Made by a program: the position numbers and the translations under genes
Notes under the pieces: model-generated
Databases searched by the model: none
What the model was told of the DNA's origin: nothing
Seen by the model: only the letters and a program-made list of their open reading frames with translations
Shown here: piece after piece, positions 8,387 through 16,487 of the stretch
Layout of the letters: every line of letters begins with the position of its first letter
Position numbering within the stretch: the stretch's first letter is position 1
Assembly: GCA_050015455.1 (NCBI GenBank)
Contig: JBEKBJ010000011.1
Location: forward strand, 3,355 to 67,354
Direction: 5' to 3'
Origin: JAGDMS01 sp050015455
Lineage (GTDB): Bacteria > Desulfobacterota > Binatia > HRBIN30
DNA: 64,000 bases

Positions 8387-9042
8387 ACGCCGCGGGCATC
8401 CCAAATCGGTATGATTTCCTTCACCACCTGGAACGCTTCGGCGTAACGCGTTCCCATCTGGAAGCCGCGATGCGCCGCGCGCCCGCGCACGGCCTCCAGC
8501 CACCCCTGGCCGTAGCGGTCCAGCTGCGTCTCGTACGTTGCTAGACTCTGGATCTTGGCGTCGATCGTGTCGCTGATGTCGACAAACTTCTGCGCGCGAA
8601 AGGAATGGCCGGTGATGCCGCCGGGTAGCGTCGCCTCGTACATGTACACCGAACAAAGGTTGTGCCGCGTACCGGCCAGGACAGCACGGGACAACCCAAT
8701 ATGCTCCGGATGACTGTCCCCGAGCCAGTGCGTGTACACGGCAGTCGGTTTGACGTCGGCAAGCAGGTCGTCGATTGTCCCCACTAAGTCCGCGGTGGGC
8801 TGGATCGCATCGCGCCTCAAGCCGAGGCTAATCAGCTCCGCACCCAGCGTGCGCACCGCTTGCTCCGCTTCGACATGGCGTCGGCGCCGCTCTTCTTCTG
8901 AAAGATCGCCGTTCCCAGCAGGTACCCGGAAGTTTACCAATACCACGCGATGTCCCCGCCGCGTGTACGCCGCAATCGTCCCCCCTGCGCCGATCTCGCC
9001 GTCATCCGGGTGTGCCCCGAAAACAATGATCCGCTCCTGCAT
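8383..9042 (-). CDS. PIG-L/LmbE-family zinc-dependent deacetylase
   Basis: 219 residues from ATG 9042, preceded by GCGAGGAGTCACGGC, a better site than the upstream in-frame start at 9069. The metal-binding motif AHPDD is at residues 10-14 (FGAHPDDGEIGAGG), and the second metal motif is in GDSHPEHIGLSRAVL. Members of the family remove an N-acetyl group from amino sugars (GlcNAc-PI, MshB substrates, antibiotic or bacillithiol intermediates). It is the first gene of a four-gene operon with E1-alpha, E1-beta and the lipoyl-acyltransferase fusion. A reasonable inference is that it frees an amine which the fusion protein then acylates with a different acyl group. Confidence 0.9.
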   Translation of the reverse strand: MQERIIVFGAHPDDGEIGAGGTIAAYTRRGHRVVLVNFRVPAGNGDLSEEERRRRHVEAEQAVRTLGAELISLGLRRDAIQPTADLVGTIDDLLADVKPTAVYTHWLGDSHPEHIGLSRAVLAGTRHNLCSVYMYEATLPGGITGHSFRAQKFVDISDTIDAKIQSLATYETQLDRYGQGWLEAVRGRAAHRGFQMGTRYAEAFQVVKEIIPIWDARGV

Positions 9043-9187
9043 GCCGTGACTCCTCGCTGAGGTCATCACTTCAGGCGAAATTTCGCAAGCATTTTTTGCA
9101 CTCCGAATGCTTGGCGGGCAAAACGGAGGGCGGTCAAACCGCCGTCAGCGCAATTCCGAGATCGACCACTAAGTGACGGGCGTCCCC

Positions 9188-10036
9188 CTATTCTTTGAAC
9201 GTCGCTTTCGCTTGTGACAGGACCACGTTGCCCTTCTTCGTCTCGCCCTGCACGATGGCCTCACCCGCACCGCTGCGCCAGATCTTGGTGACGATGGTGT
9301 CGCCGTACTGCACCAGATCGGCGAAGCGTCCCTCGAACGATTTGAACCGTGCCGGATCGCCGCCGCAGACGCTGCTGAGGATGGCGCGGCCGCAGAAACC
9401 GTAGGTGCACAAGCCGTGCAAGAATGGCTTTTCGAACCCTGCCATTTTGGCGAAATCCGGGTCGATGTGGATCGGATTAAAATCACCGTTGAGCCGATAC
9501 AGCGCGCCTTGCTCCGGGCGGACGACATCCTCCACGACGTGATCGGGTTTGCGATCGGGCGCAACGTTCACCCCCGCCGTCGACGGGCCGCGCTCGCCGC
9601 CGAAGCCACCGGCGCCGCGGACGAACAGCGTGGCGCGGGTAGTGCAAATCGGACCCTTATCATCCTCGACGGTCCCTTCAGCCCCGAGCACGGCCGCCTT
9701 CCCTTTGTCCCACACCTCGCTGATGCGACCAATCACGCGGACCCTCCCCTCGGATGGGATCTCGCGGTGCAGGGTGATCGCCTGCTCACCGTGCAGCAGC
9801 ATGGCCAGGTTGATCTCGACATTGGCAATTAACCCGCTCATCGACAGCATGCCGGGAATCACGCCGTAGGTGGGCAGGACCTTGGGGCCCTTGCCTTCGT
9901 AGACGTAATCAAGCTCGCCGTCAGGCTTAGCGCCGACGCCGAGGGCGTACAGCATCACGTCCTTCGAGGTCCATGAAAAGGGTACGGGGTCAAACGTCAG
10001 TCCGACGAGGTCACTGGCTATCTTTCGCTGGCTCAT
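9188..10036 (-). CDS. MaoC-family enoyl-CoA hydratase 2
   Basis: 282 residues forming a double hot-dog, the length of the hydratase-2 part of peroxisomal multifunctional enzyme 2. The C-terminal half carries the hydratase-2 motif RLNGDFNPIH with catalytic D185 and H190, followed by FLHGLCTYGFCGRAIL. The N-terminal half (FSWTSKDVMLYALGVGA) is the usual degenerate copy. It would hydrate trans-2-enoyl-CoA to (R)-3-hydroxyacyl-CoA in the cytosol. The ribosome site is AAAGGAAC before ATG 10036. A 145-bp gap separates it from LmbE, so it may not belong to that operon. It faces the CaiB fusion gene divergently, a setting that suggests CoA-ester catabolism. Confidence 0.9.
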   Translation of the reverse strand: MSQRKIASDLVGLTFDPVPFSWTSKDVMLYALGVGAKPDGELDYVYEGKGPKVLPTYGVIPGMLSMSGLIANVEINLAMLLHGEQAITLHREIPSEGRVRVIGRISEVWDKGKAAVLGAEGTVEDDKGPICTTRATLFVRGAGGFGGERGPSTAGVNVAPDRKPDHVVEDVVRPEQGALYRLNGDFNPIHIDPDFAKMAGFEKPFLHGLCTYGFCGRAILSSVCGGDPARFKSFEGRFADLVQYGDTIVTKIWRSGAGEAIVQGETKKGNVVLSQAKATFKE

Positions 10037-10226
10037 TGCGGTTCCTTTCTCATTTCACCGCACCTCTTTTCGAGAAAGTTTTGGCAAGTGTCAAGGCCAG
10101 GGAGTGTCTTCCCCAGACTTTCCTTCTCACCTGTCGAGAGCGCTGGGTAACCGGCACCGGAGATGATAGCAGGCCGGCCACCACACCTGTTGTCACCATC
10201 GCCCGAATCGGACTAGAGTGCGCTCT

Positions 10227-12605
10227 ATGACGACAGCACCGTTGGGCCATCTGCGGGTAGTGGATCTCGCCGATTTGCGCGGCGCGCTCGCGGGTCGGCT
10301 GCTCGGCGATCTGGGCGCCGATGTGATCAAGATAGAACCGCCGGGCGGCGATCCGGGCCGGCAGCAGCCGCCGTTTGCCGGCGGCGTGGCGGCGCCCGAC
10401 CGTTCGTTGCCCTTCCTGTATCGCAACGCGAACAAACGCGGCGCGGTCATCGACCTCGATGACGCGGCAGGCTGGGAGCGCTTTGTCGAGCTGTGCGACC
10501 GTGCCGACATCCTGTTAGAGAACTTCGGGCCGGATGGGCAGCAACGGCACCGGCTCACGCCCGCGGAGGTGCGCGCGCGGCACCCGCATCTGATCCACGT
10601 CGCCATCGCCGACTTCGGCCTCTCAGGACCACGCGCCGATTGGCGTGCCGAGCCCTTGCCCGCCTTCGCCAGCTCCGGCGCGCTGCACGTCTCCGGCTTC
10701 CTCGACCGGCCGCCTTGCTGGCTACCGGGATACATCGCCCACGATTGCGCTTCGGTGTTCGGTGCCCTCGGCGCGATTGCTGCCGTGCTCGACCGCGCCC
10801 GTCACGGTGAGGGGCAGACGGTTGAGGTCTCGGTACAGGAGGCGGCGTTGAACGGCCTCAACCCGTGGTCGATTCCGCTCGCAGATTACGCGCGGTGGTA
10901 TCCGTTGGTGGTGCCGACGAGCCCGCCGCGCAATGCCGACGGCGCGTACCTCGTGCTGCCGACGGCGGACGGATTCGTGCGTGTCCTCCCCGCTACCATC
11001 CGGCAGTGGAAGGCCTTCATCACGCTAACGGGCAACCTCGAGGCGCTTTCCGGACCGGAGTGGGAGCCACCGGTGTACAGGTTGCTGAACCTCGATGTGA
11101 TTCGGCTGCTGGCAGGGGATGCGTTGCGCCAGCGTTCCCGCGCCGAGGTGTTTGCCGAGGGAGTCCGGCTCGGTCTACCGATTACGCCGGTCAACGCGCC
11201 GGATCAATTCGTTGCGGAAGAGCAGACACGGGTGCGTGGGTACTTCCGCCGCAGCGGCTTCCCGCATCTCGGTGATGCGCCGTTTGCTCCGGCGCCGTTC
11301 AATCTCTCACGCACGCCGGCGGTGCTGCAGCGACCGGCTCCAGCGCCGGGAGAAGATGATCGCGCCGGTTTCTCACCCCGCACCGTGGAGAAGCCGAGCG
11401 GTGCCGCTGACCGGCCGCTGCTCGCTGGGATGCGCGTCATCGACCTGGGTGTTGGTGCCGTCGGGCCGGAATTGGGGTGGGTGTTGGGGGAGCTGGGCGC
11501 CGAGGTCATCAAGATCGAGTCACGAGAGAATCTGGATTTCCTGCGTACCGTCTCGGTGGAACCGGACGCACCGAACCGTGCTTGGAGCTTCAATACGGAA
11601 GCACGTGGCCAGAAGAGCGTGTGCCTCAACCTGCGGACCGCCCGTGGCCGCGAGTTGGTGCTGCAGTTGTGCGCGACAGCGGAGGTGATCATCGAGAACA
11701 ACCGCGGGGGCGTCGTCCGCCAACTGGGCCTCGACTACGAGGATGTGCGCCGTGTCCGCCCCGACATCATCTACATTGCCTCGCAAGGGTTCGGACGCGG
11801 CGGACCGCTGGGCGAGGCGCCGTCGTACGGGCCGCTCAACTCCTCCTTTGCCGGCTCTAACTGGTTGTGGAACCATCCTGACACGCCGTATCCCGCCGGC
11901 TCTGCGCTGAACCACCCGGACCACATCACGAGCAAGCTGGGCGCGCTGGCGGTCCTATCCGCGCTCGAGCACCGGCGGCGCACTGGAGAAGGCCAGTTCA
12001 TCGAAATGGCGCAGACTGAGGCGGCGGTGTATTTGCTCGGCGAGTTCTACCTGCAGGGGCCGTGCACCGGGCAACCGCCGCAGCAGCGCGGCAACGCGTC
12101 GGAATTCGCCGTGCCACACAACGTGTATCCGTGCGCGGGAGAAGACCGCTGGTGCGCCATCGCCGTGGTCGATGATGCCGGCTGGCAACGCTTCGTCCGC
12201 TGCCTGGGATGGCCGGATGAACAACGCGTTGCGACAGCTGCCGGCCGCCTCGCTGCCAGGGATGAAATCGATGCACGAGTTGCGGACTGGACCCAGGCGC
12301 GCACGCCGGAAGATGCGGCTGCAACATTGCAGGCGGCGGGTGTTTCCGCGATGGTGGTGCAGAACCCAGACGACCATCGCGCCGATCCACACCTCGCGGC
12401 CCGCGGTGCCATAGTCACGGTTGAACACCCCGAGATCGGGCCGGAGCGACACGTCGGCAACCCGCTACACATGAGCCGGACCCCACTGATCACTGCCGGT
12501 GCGGCGCCGCTGCTCGGCGCGGATACGCACGATGTGCTCACCCGGGTGCTGGGCCTACAGGCGAGCGAGGTGGAGCAGCTGATCTCCGAACGCGTCTGTT
12601 ATTGA
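10227..12605 (+). CDS. Tandem two-domain family III CoA-transferase (CaiB/BaiF)
   Basis: 792 residues from ATG 10227, with no clear ribosome site. It is about twice the length of a single CaiB/BaiF enzyme (about 400). The first unit opens with LRVVDLADLRGALAGRLLGD and contains ADFGLSGPRADW. The second opens near residue 395 with GMRVIDLGVGAVGPELGWVL and contains SQGFGRGGPLGEAPSYGPLN. Each half has the LGADVIKIE-like nucleotide turn, and each keeps an Asp where the CoA-ester-forming aspartate is expected (YIAHDCAS and NHPDHITS). Both halves could be active or could form one intramolecular pseudo-dimer, since normal enzymes are interlocked dimers. The acyl donor and acceptor are unknown. Confidence 0.88.
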   Translation: MTTAPLGHLRVVDLADLRGALAGRLLGDLGADVIKIEPPGGDPGRQQPPFAGGVAAPDRSLPFLYRNANKRGAVIDLDDAAGWERFVELCDRADILLENFGPDGQQRHRLTPAEVRARHPHLIHVAIADFGLSGPRADWRAEPLPAFASSGALHVSGFLDRPPCWLPGYIAHDCASVFGALGAIAAVLDRARHGEGQTVEVSVQEAALNGLNPWSIPLADYARWYPLVVPTSPPRNADGAYLVLPTADGFVRVLPATIRQWKAFITLTGNLEALSGPEWEPPVYRLLNLDVIRLLAGDALRQRSRAEVFAEGVRLGLPITPVNAPDQFVAEEQTRVRGYFRRSGFPHLGDAPFAPAPFNLSRTPAVLQRPAPAPGEDDRAGFSPRTVEKPSGAADRPLLAGMRVIDLGVGAVGPELGWVLGELGAEVIKIESRENLDFLRTVSVEPDAPNRAWSFNTEARGQKSVCLNLRTARGRELVLQLCATAEVIIENNRGGVVRQLGLDYEDVRRVRPDIIYIASQGFGRGGPLGEAPSYGPLNSSFAGSNWLWNHPDTPYPAGSALNHPDHITSKLGALAVLSALEHRRRTGEGQFIEMAQTEAAVYLLGEFYLQGPCTGQPPQQRGNASEFAVPHNVYPCAGEDRWCAIAVVDDAGWQRFVRCLGWPDEQRVATAAGRLAARDEIDARVADWTQARTPEDAAATLQAAGVSAMVVQNPDDHRADPHLAARGAIVTVEHPEIGPERHVGNPLHMSRTPLITAGAAPLLGADTHDVLTRVLGLQASEVEQLISERVCY

Positions 12606-12643
12606 ACCGACTGAAATTTCGGAGAGGTGTTCACAACGTTGAG

Positions 12644-13870
12644 CTACTTGCCCGCCGCCCGCGCTACGCGTTTTGCGATCAGCGCTTCGATCTCCTCCGC
12701 GCTGAGGCCCGCGGCGGCGAGGATCTCGCGGGTATGTTCCCCGAGTTGCGGGTCGATGGCGTCGTGGTGGATCGGAGTGCCGCGGAACTCGAACGGTACG
12801 GTCACCACCTTGCCCCTCCCCATCCGTGGGTGCTCGATCTCGACGATGTAGCCGTTCTCCAACGCTACCGGATCGCGCCCCAGTTCCTCATATGACTGCA
12901 CGGGCGAACAGATCTGATCCTCGGCCTCGAGGCGCGCCATCCATTCGGCCGTCGTCTTGGTGAGGAAGAAGCGATCCAGTTCCACGCACAGGGCCTCCAT
13001 GTTGCGCTTGCGACGACGCATATCCTTGAAGCGCTCGTCGTGTTCGAGATCCGGCCTGTCGATGGCGCGACAGAAGCCCGGCCAGCGTCGGTCTTCTACG
13101 CCGATGATGGCGAAATAACCGTCCGAGGTTTGGAACACCCGCGTCAGCACCGGTGACACTGGGTGGCCGCGGCCACGCTGCAGGCGCTTGCCCGAGAGCA
13201 ACGCATAGGTCATCTCCGCTGCCTGCAACGCCAGCGCCGATCCGAAGAGCGAGAGGTCGATCTCCTGGCCGGTTCCGGTCCGATCGCGCGCTACGATGCC
13301 TGCAAGCACTGCGATCGCCAGATTCAAGGCGGCGCTGTGATCGACGACCGCCGCGCCCGCCGGCACCGGGAAGCCGTCCCGCTCACCCGTTTGCCACACT
13401 AGCCCGCCACGCGCTTGCGCTGCGGTGTCCAGCGCAGGGTGAAATGCCTTGGGGCCGCGCTTGCCCCAGCCGCTCAAGGAGACATACACGAGCCTGGGGT
13501 TGATGCCGCGTAGGCGTTCGTAGCCGAGGTTCAGGCGCTCCATGACCCCGGGGCGGAAGTTGTTGGCTACCGCGTCAACCTCCGTCACCAGGCGATCAAT
13601 GACAGCGATGGCTTCCGGCCGTTTGAGGTCGAGCGCGATCGAGCGCTTGCCGCGATTGCAAACGTAGAAGAAGGCGCTCTGGCGATTGTCCATGGGCCCG
13701 AGTAAGTACACGTAGCGGCCCTGATCGCCGCCGGCCGTGTTTTCGACCTTGATGACGTCGGCGCCCAGATCCGCAAGTACGGCCGTTCCCTGCCCGCCGG
13801 CCTGGACCGTGGTGAAATCGAGAATCCTGATGCCGTTAAGTGGACCGCGTGGGCTTGCTTCTTTTTCCAT
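12644..13870 (-). CDS. Family III CoA-transferase (CaiB/BaiF)
   Basis: 408 residues from ATG 13870 (MEKEASPRGPLNGIRILDF), preceded by GGAGGGAGACGAGGAA. The open frame continues upstream to 13945 but without family similarity. Typical blocks are LADLGADVIKVENTAGGDQG, the RGKRSIALDLKRPEA loop, YVSLSGWGKRGPKAFHPALD and the candidate catalytic Asp in AAVVDHSAALN. A single domain of normal length. It converges tail to tail with the tandem CaiB gene, with 38 bp between the stops. Such enzymes activate carboxylic acids by moving CoA; the substrate is not apparent. Confidence 0.9.
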   Translation of the reverse strand: MEKEASPRGPLNGIRILDFTTVQAGGQGTAVLADLGADVIKVENTAGGDQGRYVYLLGPMDNRQSAFFYVCNRGKRSIALDLKRPEAIAVIDRLVTEVDAVANNFRPGVMERLNLGYERLRGINPRLVYVSLSGWGKRGPKAFHPALDTAAQARGGLVWQTGERDGFPVPAGAAVVDHSAALNLAIAVLAGIVARDRTGTGQEIDLSLFGSALALQAAEMTYALLSGKRLQRGRGHPVSPVLTRVFQTSDGYFAIIGVEDRRWPGFCRAIDRPDLEHDERFKDMRRRKRNMEALCVELDRFFLTKTTAEWMARLEAEDQICSPVQSYEELGRDPVALENGYIVEIEHPRMGRGKVVTVPFEFRGTPIHHDAIDPQLGEHTREILAAAGLSAEEIEALIAKRVARAAGK

Positions 13871-14039
13871 TTCCTCGTCTCCCTCCGGGAGTGTTGATTC
13901 TCTCACGCGACGCCCCTCGATGCACCGCCCAAAGACGCCGGCCACTCAGGGTCGTCCGATGCTTGCTTGAAGGCTGTTCTCCGTTCGCCGGAGCGAGAAG
14001 AAGGGGGCACTCAAAAGCTCAATTGCTGCGCCGTGGCGT

Positions 14040-14732
14040 TTACACGAGTCCGCCGGTGCCAGGGCGCAGCGCTAGGCGCGACACGGACGCCAACAGCGCC
14101 AGCCACGCAACTGCGAGGGCGAGCGGCCCCAGGTCGGCAAACGATTTCGGCGCGAGCAAGGCCAACGGCATGAGCAGAAGTGCCGGCAAACAACTAATTG
14201 CCAGCACCATCCGCCGCGGTCGTGCCTGCCATCCGGCCCATGACGCCGCCAGCGTCAGGCCAATGAACTTAGCGCGCGAGGCAACCATCAGCACCGGCAT
14301 GTGGCGCTCGGCTTTCGCCAGGTCCGCGGTGATCGCCAACTGGCGCGACGTCTCATACACATCGGCGATGAGCGCGGCGATCACGATCAGGGCAACGAAC
14401 CAGTAGACTCCGAGCTTTGCTTCGCTCATGACAACGAAGAGCGACAAGAGCAGGAACACGCCGTAGGTAGTTATGTAGGCGTATAGGTCGAGGCGATTCA
14501 CCGCATCCATGGCCACGAGCGCGGCCTGGCGGCATGCACCCGCCGGCCCCAACGCCTCGAGCACATCGGCCACGGTCAGCGCCAACTGGAAGCGCACCAA
14601 CGATGGCGTGCGTCCACCGCACGCCCGGATGGCAGCCGAGACATCCGGCAGGAGCGTGAAGGCGATGGTGATCGCGAGCGTCGCCAGGCCGGCAACCACC
14701 GCCGCCCAGGTCACGAACACATGCTTCCTCAT
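14040..14732 (-). CDS. Hypothetical multi-pass membrane protein
   Basis: 230 residues with about five or six hydrophobic segments: residues 8-28, 85-105, 109-125, 148-165, 176-193 and 199-218. The N-terminal segment is followed by a hydrophilic loop with two Cys (ACGG and GACR). The start has GGAAGGGGAAGAG upstream of ATG 14732. No motif is recognised and no neighbour is co-transcribed; the CaiB gene upstream and TatA on the opposite strand are separate units. Only the membrane topology can be claimed. Confidence 0.65.
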   Translation of the reverse strand: MRKHVFVTWAAVVAGLATLAITIAFTLLPDVSAAIRACGGRTPSLVRFQLALTVADVLEALGPAGACRQAALVAMDAVNRLDLYAYITTYGVFLLLSLFVVMSEAKLGVYWFVALIVIAALIADVYETSRQLAITADLAKAERHMPVLMVASRAKFIGLTLAASWAGWQARPRRMVLAISCLPALLLMPLALLAPKSFADLGPLALAVAWLALLASVSRLALRPGTGGLV

Positions 14733-14875
14733 GGGCTCTTCCCCTTCCGGTATATAGCGGCGCGCAAGCGCCGGGACTCTGTATCACAAAGGCGTACGGC
14801 GTCGCCAGGAGCGCCGGCACTGGTAGGCGTGCTTTCGCTTGCGTACAGTGCTATCGTGCCGATGGAGGAAGCACC

Positions 14876-15064
14876 ATGTTCGGCATAGGCGTCCCGGAGT
14901 TGCTCGTCATATTGGTGATTGCTCTGGTGATTTTCGGACCCGGGAAGCTTCCGGAGATCGGCAGCGCGCTTGGAAAAGGCATTCGGGATTTCAAGAAGGC
15001 CTTCGAGGGCGGCGATGACGACGTCAAGAAGGTGGAAAGCAAGCAGGACGCCGATAAGAAGTGA
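14876..15064 (+). CDS. tatA: Sec-independent (Tat) translocase subunit TatA/E
   Basis: 62 residues with the complete TatA layout: a short N-terminus, one membrane helix (about residues 6-20), the conserved FGPGKLPEIGSALGKGIRDF hinge and amphipathic helix, and a charged Lys/Asp tail. GGAGGAAGC precedes the ATG. TatA oligomers form the pore for folded proteins with twin-arginine signals. tatB and tatC are not nearby. One possible client in this window is the Tat-signal ferredoxin near 62 kb. Confidence 0.95.
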   Translation: MFGIGVPELLVILVIALVIFGPGKLPEIGSALGKGIRDFKKAFEGGDDDVKKVESKQDADKK

Positions 15065-15077
15065 TCCGGGACCTCCG

Positions 15078-15109
15078 CCTGATCTCACGACCGCGCCGCG
15101 CAGATCAGG
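15078..15109. terminator. Inverted repeat after tatA, possible terminator
   Basis: CCTGATCT at 15078-15085 pairs perfectly with AGATCAGG at 15102-15109 around a 16-nt GC-rich loop, starting 13 bp after the tatA stop. No run of T follows, so intrinsic termination is doubtful; it may only stabilise the transcript. Confidence 0.25.
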
Positions 15110-15202
15110 GTGAGCGAACCCGATATTCCTCGCCCGCCGTTCTTGCCGGTGACGGGATCGTTCCCTTCAGTGCCGTAGGGTATTCCCTATATCCACCCCA
15201 TC

Positions 15203-15230
15203 TTGAACATCGGCAAAGTGTGGTTACCCT
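15203..15230 (+). promoter_or_regulatory. Candidate sigma-70 promoter for the alpha-glucan operon
   Basis: TTGAAC at 15203-15208 and TACCCT at 15225-15230 are separated by 16 bp, about 75 bp before the GT4 start codon. The -10 box is a poor match, so this rests mainly on position. Confidence 0.25.
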
Positions 15231-15304
15231 ACTAGTTGACGTGTAGACGCTTCCGCCCACGACCAGATCCGGCGTCTGACAAGCTGAAAATCAGAGAGAC
15301 CCAG

Positions 15305-16465
15305 ATGCGAATTGCGATGTTCTCATGGGAGACGCTCCACTCCGTTGCCGTAGGTGGCGTCGGCGCTCACGTGACGGAGCTGGCGGCGGCCCTGCATCGA
15401 CAAGGGCATGAGGTGCACGTTTTCACACGTCCGGGGTACGGCGGCAGCAGCGTGCGCCAGATCGATGGGGTCTGGCATCATTACTGCGCCCATGCCACGA
15501 ACGGCGATTTGGTCGGCGAGATCCAGGAGCAGTGTCGCTCCTTGGTTGGGCACTTCTTCCAGACCGAGGACCACATCGGCCATTTTGACGTTGTGCATGC
15601 GCACGACTGGCTGGCGTCCAACGCCATGGTATGGATCAAACAAGGCCGTCCCGATCACCGCGCGATCCTCACGATGCATTCGACCGAGTACGGGCGCTGC
15701 GGCAACAATTTCTGGGGCGGCACTTCGGCGCGCATCCGTGACCACGAGCGCCACGGGACGTTCTGCGCCGACCGCGTCATCGCCGTCAGCCATGCCCTGA
15801 AGGGCGAATTGCAGTGGATGTACAACTTGCCCGACTGGAAGTGCTGGATGATCTACAACGGCGTCTCGGTCCACAAGTACGACGGCTGGCTCGATCCGGG
15901 ACGCATCAAGGTGGGGTACAACATTGGTCCGGTGGACCCAATGGTGTTATTCGTTGGCCGCATGTGCTTGCAGAAGGGTCCTGATCTCCTTCTGGAGGCC
16001 GTCCCGGGCCTTCTACGCCATTACCCGCACGCGAAATTCTTCTTCGTCGGGGACGGCCATATGCGCTGGAGCTTGGAGCATCGCGCCCACCAATGTGGTG
16101 TGGCCCATGCCACTCGGTTTCTCGGCTACCGTAACGGCCAGGAGCTCGTGAATCTGTACAAGGCTGCCGATGTGGTGTGCGTGCCCAGCCGCAATGAGCC
16201 GTTCGGGATCATCATCCTTGAGGCGTGGGCTGCGGGAAAGCCGGTCGTCGCCTCGCAGAGTGGCGGCCCTGGCGAGTTCGTCTGGCACGAGGTCAACGGA
16301 CTGAAGATCTACCCGACGGTGGATTCCGTGGGCTGGGGCCTTGGGACGTTATTCACCAACTTCGAGTGGGCCCGCTGGATGGGACGCAACGGCCGTACCG
16401 CCGCCGAGACGGCCTTCACCTGGGACCGTATTGCTGAGCAGACGCTAAATTGCTACCGCTCATGA
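15305..16465 (+). CDS. GT4 glycosyltransferase (GT-B fold, glycogen/alpha-glucan synthase-like)
   Basis: 386 residues from ATG 15305 (MRIAMFSWETLHSVAVGGVG), chosen because the family begins exactly here; the frame is open 69 bp further up. The N-terminal Rossmann domain has GGVGAHVTELAAAL and DVVHAHDWLA. The C-terminal domain has VLFVGRMCLQKGPDLLLEA and the E-x7-E sugar-nucleotide motif in NEPFGIIILEAW. The pattern fits retaining GT4 alpha-glucan synthases using ADP- or UDP-glucose. It leads an operon with a DUF4912 protein and two GH57 enzymes, which supports alpha-glucan synthesis in the cytosol. The exact donor is not established. Confidence 0.88.
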   Translation: MRIAMFSWETLHSVAVGGVGAHVTELAAALHRQGHEVHVFTRPGYGGSSVRQIDGVWHHYCAHATNGDLVGEIQEQCRSLVGHFFQTEDHIGHFDVVHAHDWLASNAMVWIKQGRPDHRAILTMHSTEYGRCGNNFWGGTSARIRDHERHGTFCADRVIAVSHALKGELQWMYNLPDWKCWMIYNGVSVHKYDGWLDPGRIKVGYNIGPVDPMVLFVGRMCLQKGPDLLLEAVPGLLRHYPHAKFFFVGDGHMRWSLEHRAHQCGVAHATRFLGYRNGQELVNLYKAADVVCVPSRNEPFGIIILEAWAAGKPVVASQSGGPGEFVWHEVNGLKIYPTVDSVGWGLGTLFTNFEWARWMGRNGRTAAETAFTWDRIAEQTLNCYRS

Positions 16466-16487
16466 GCCCGAACGGGGGGCCGAGTTC

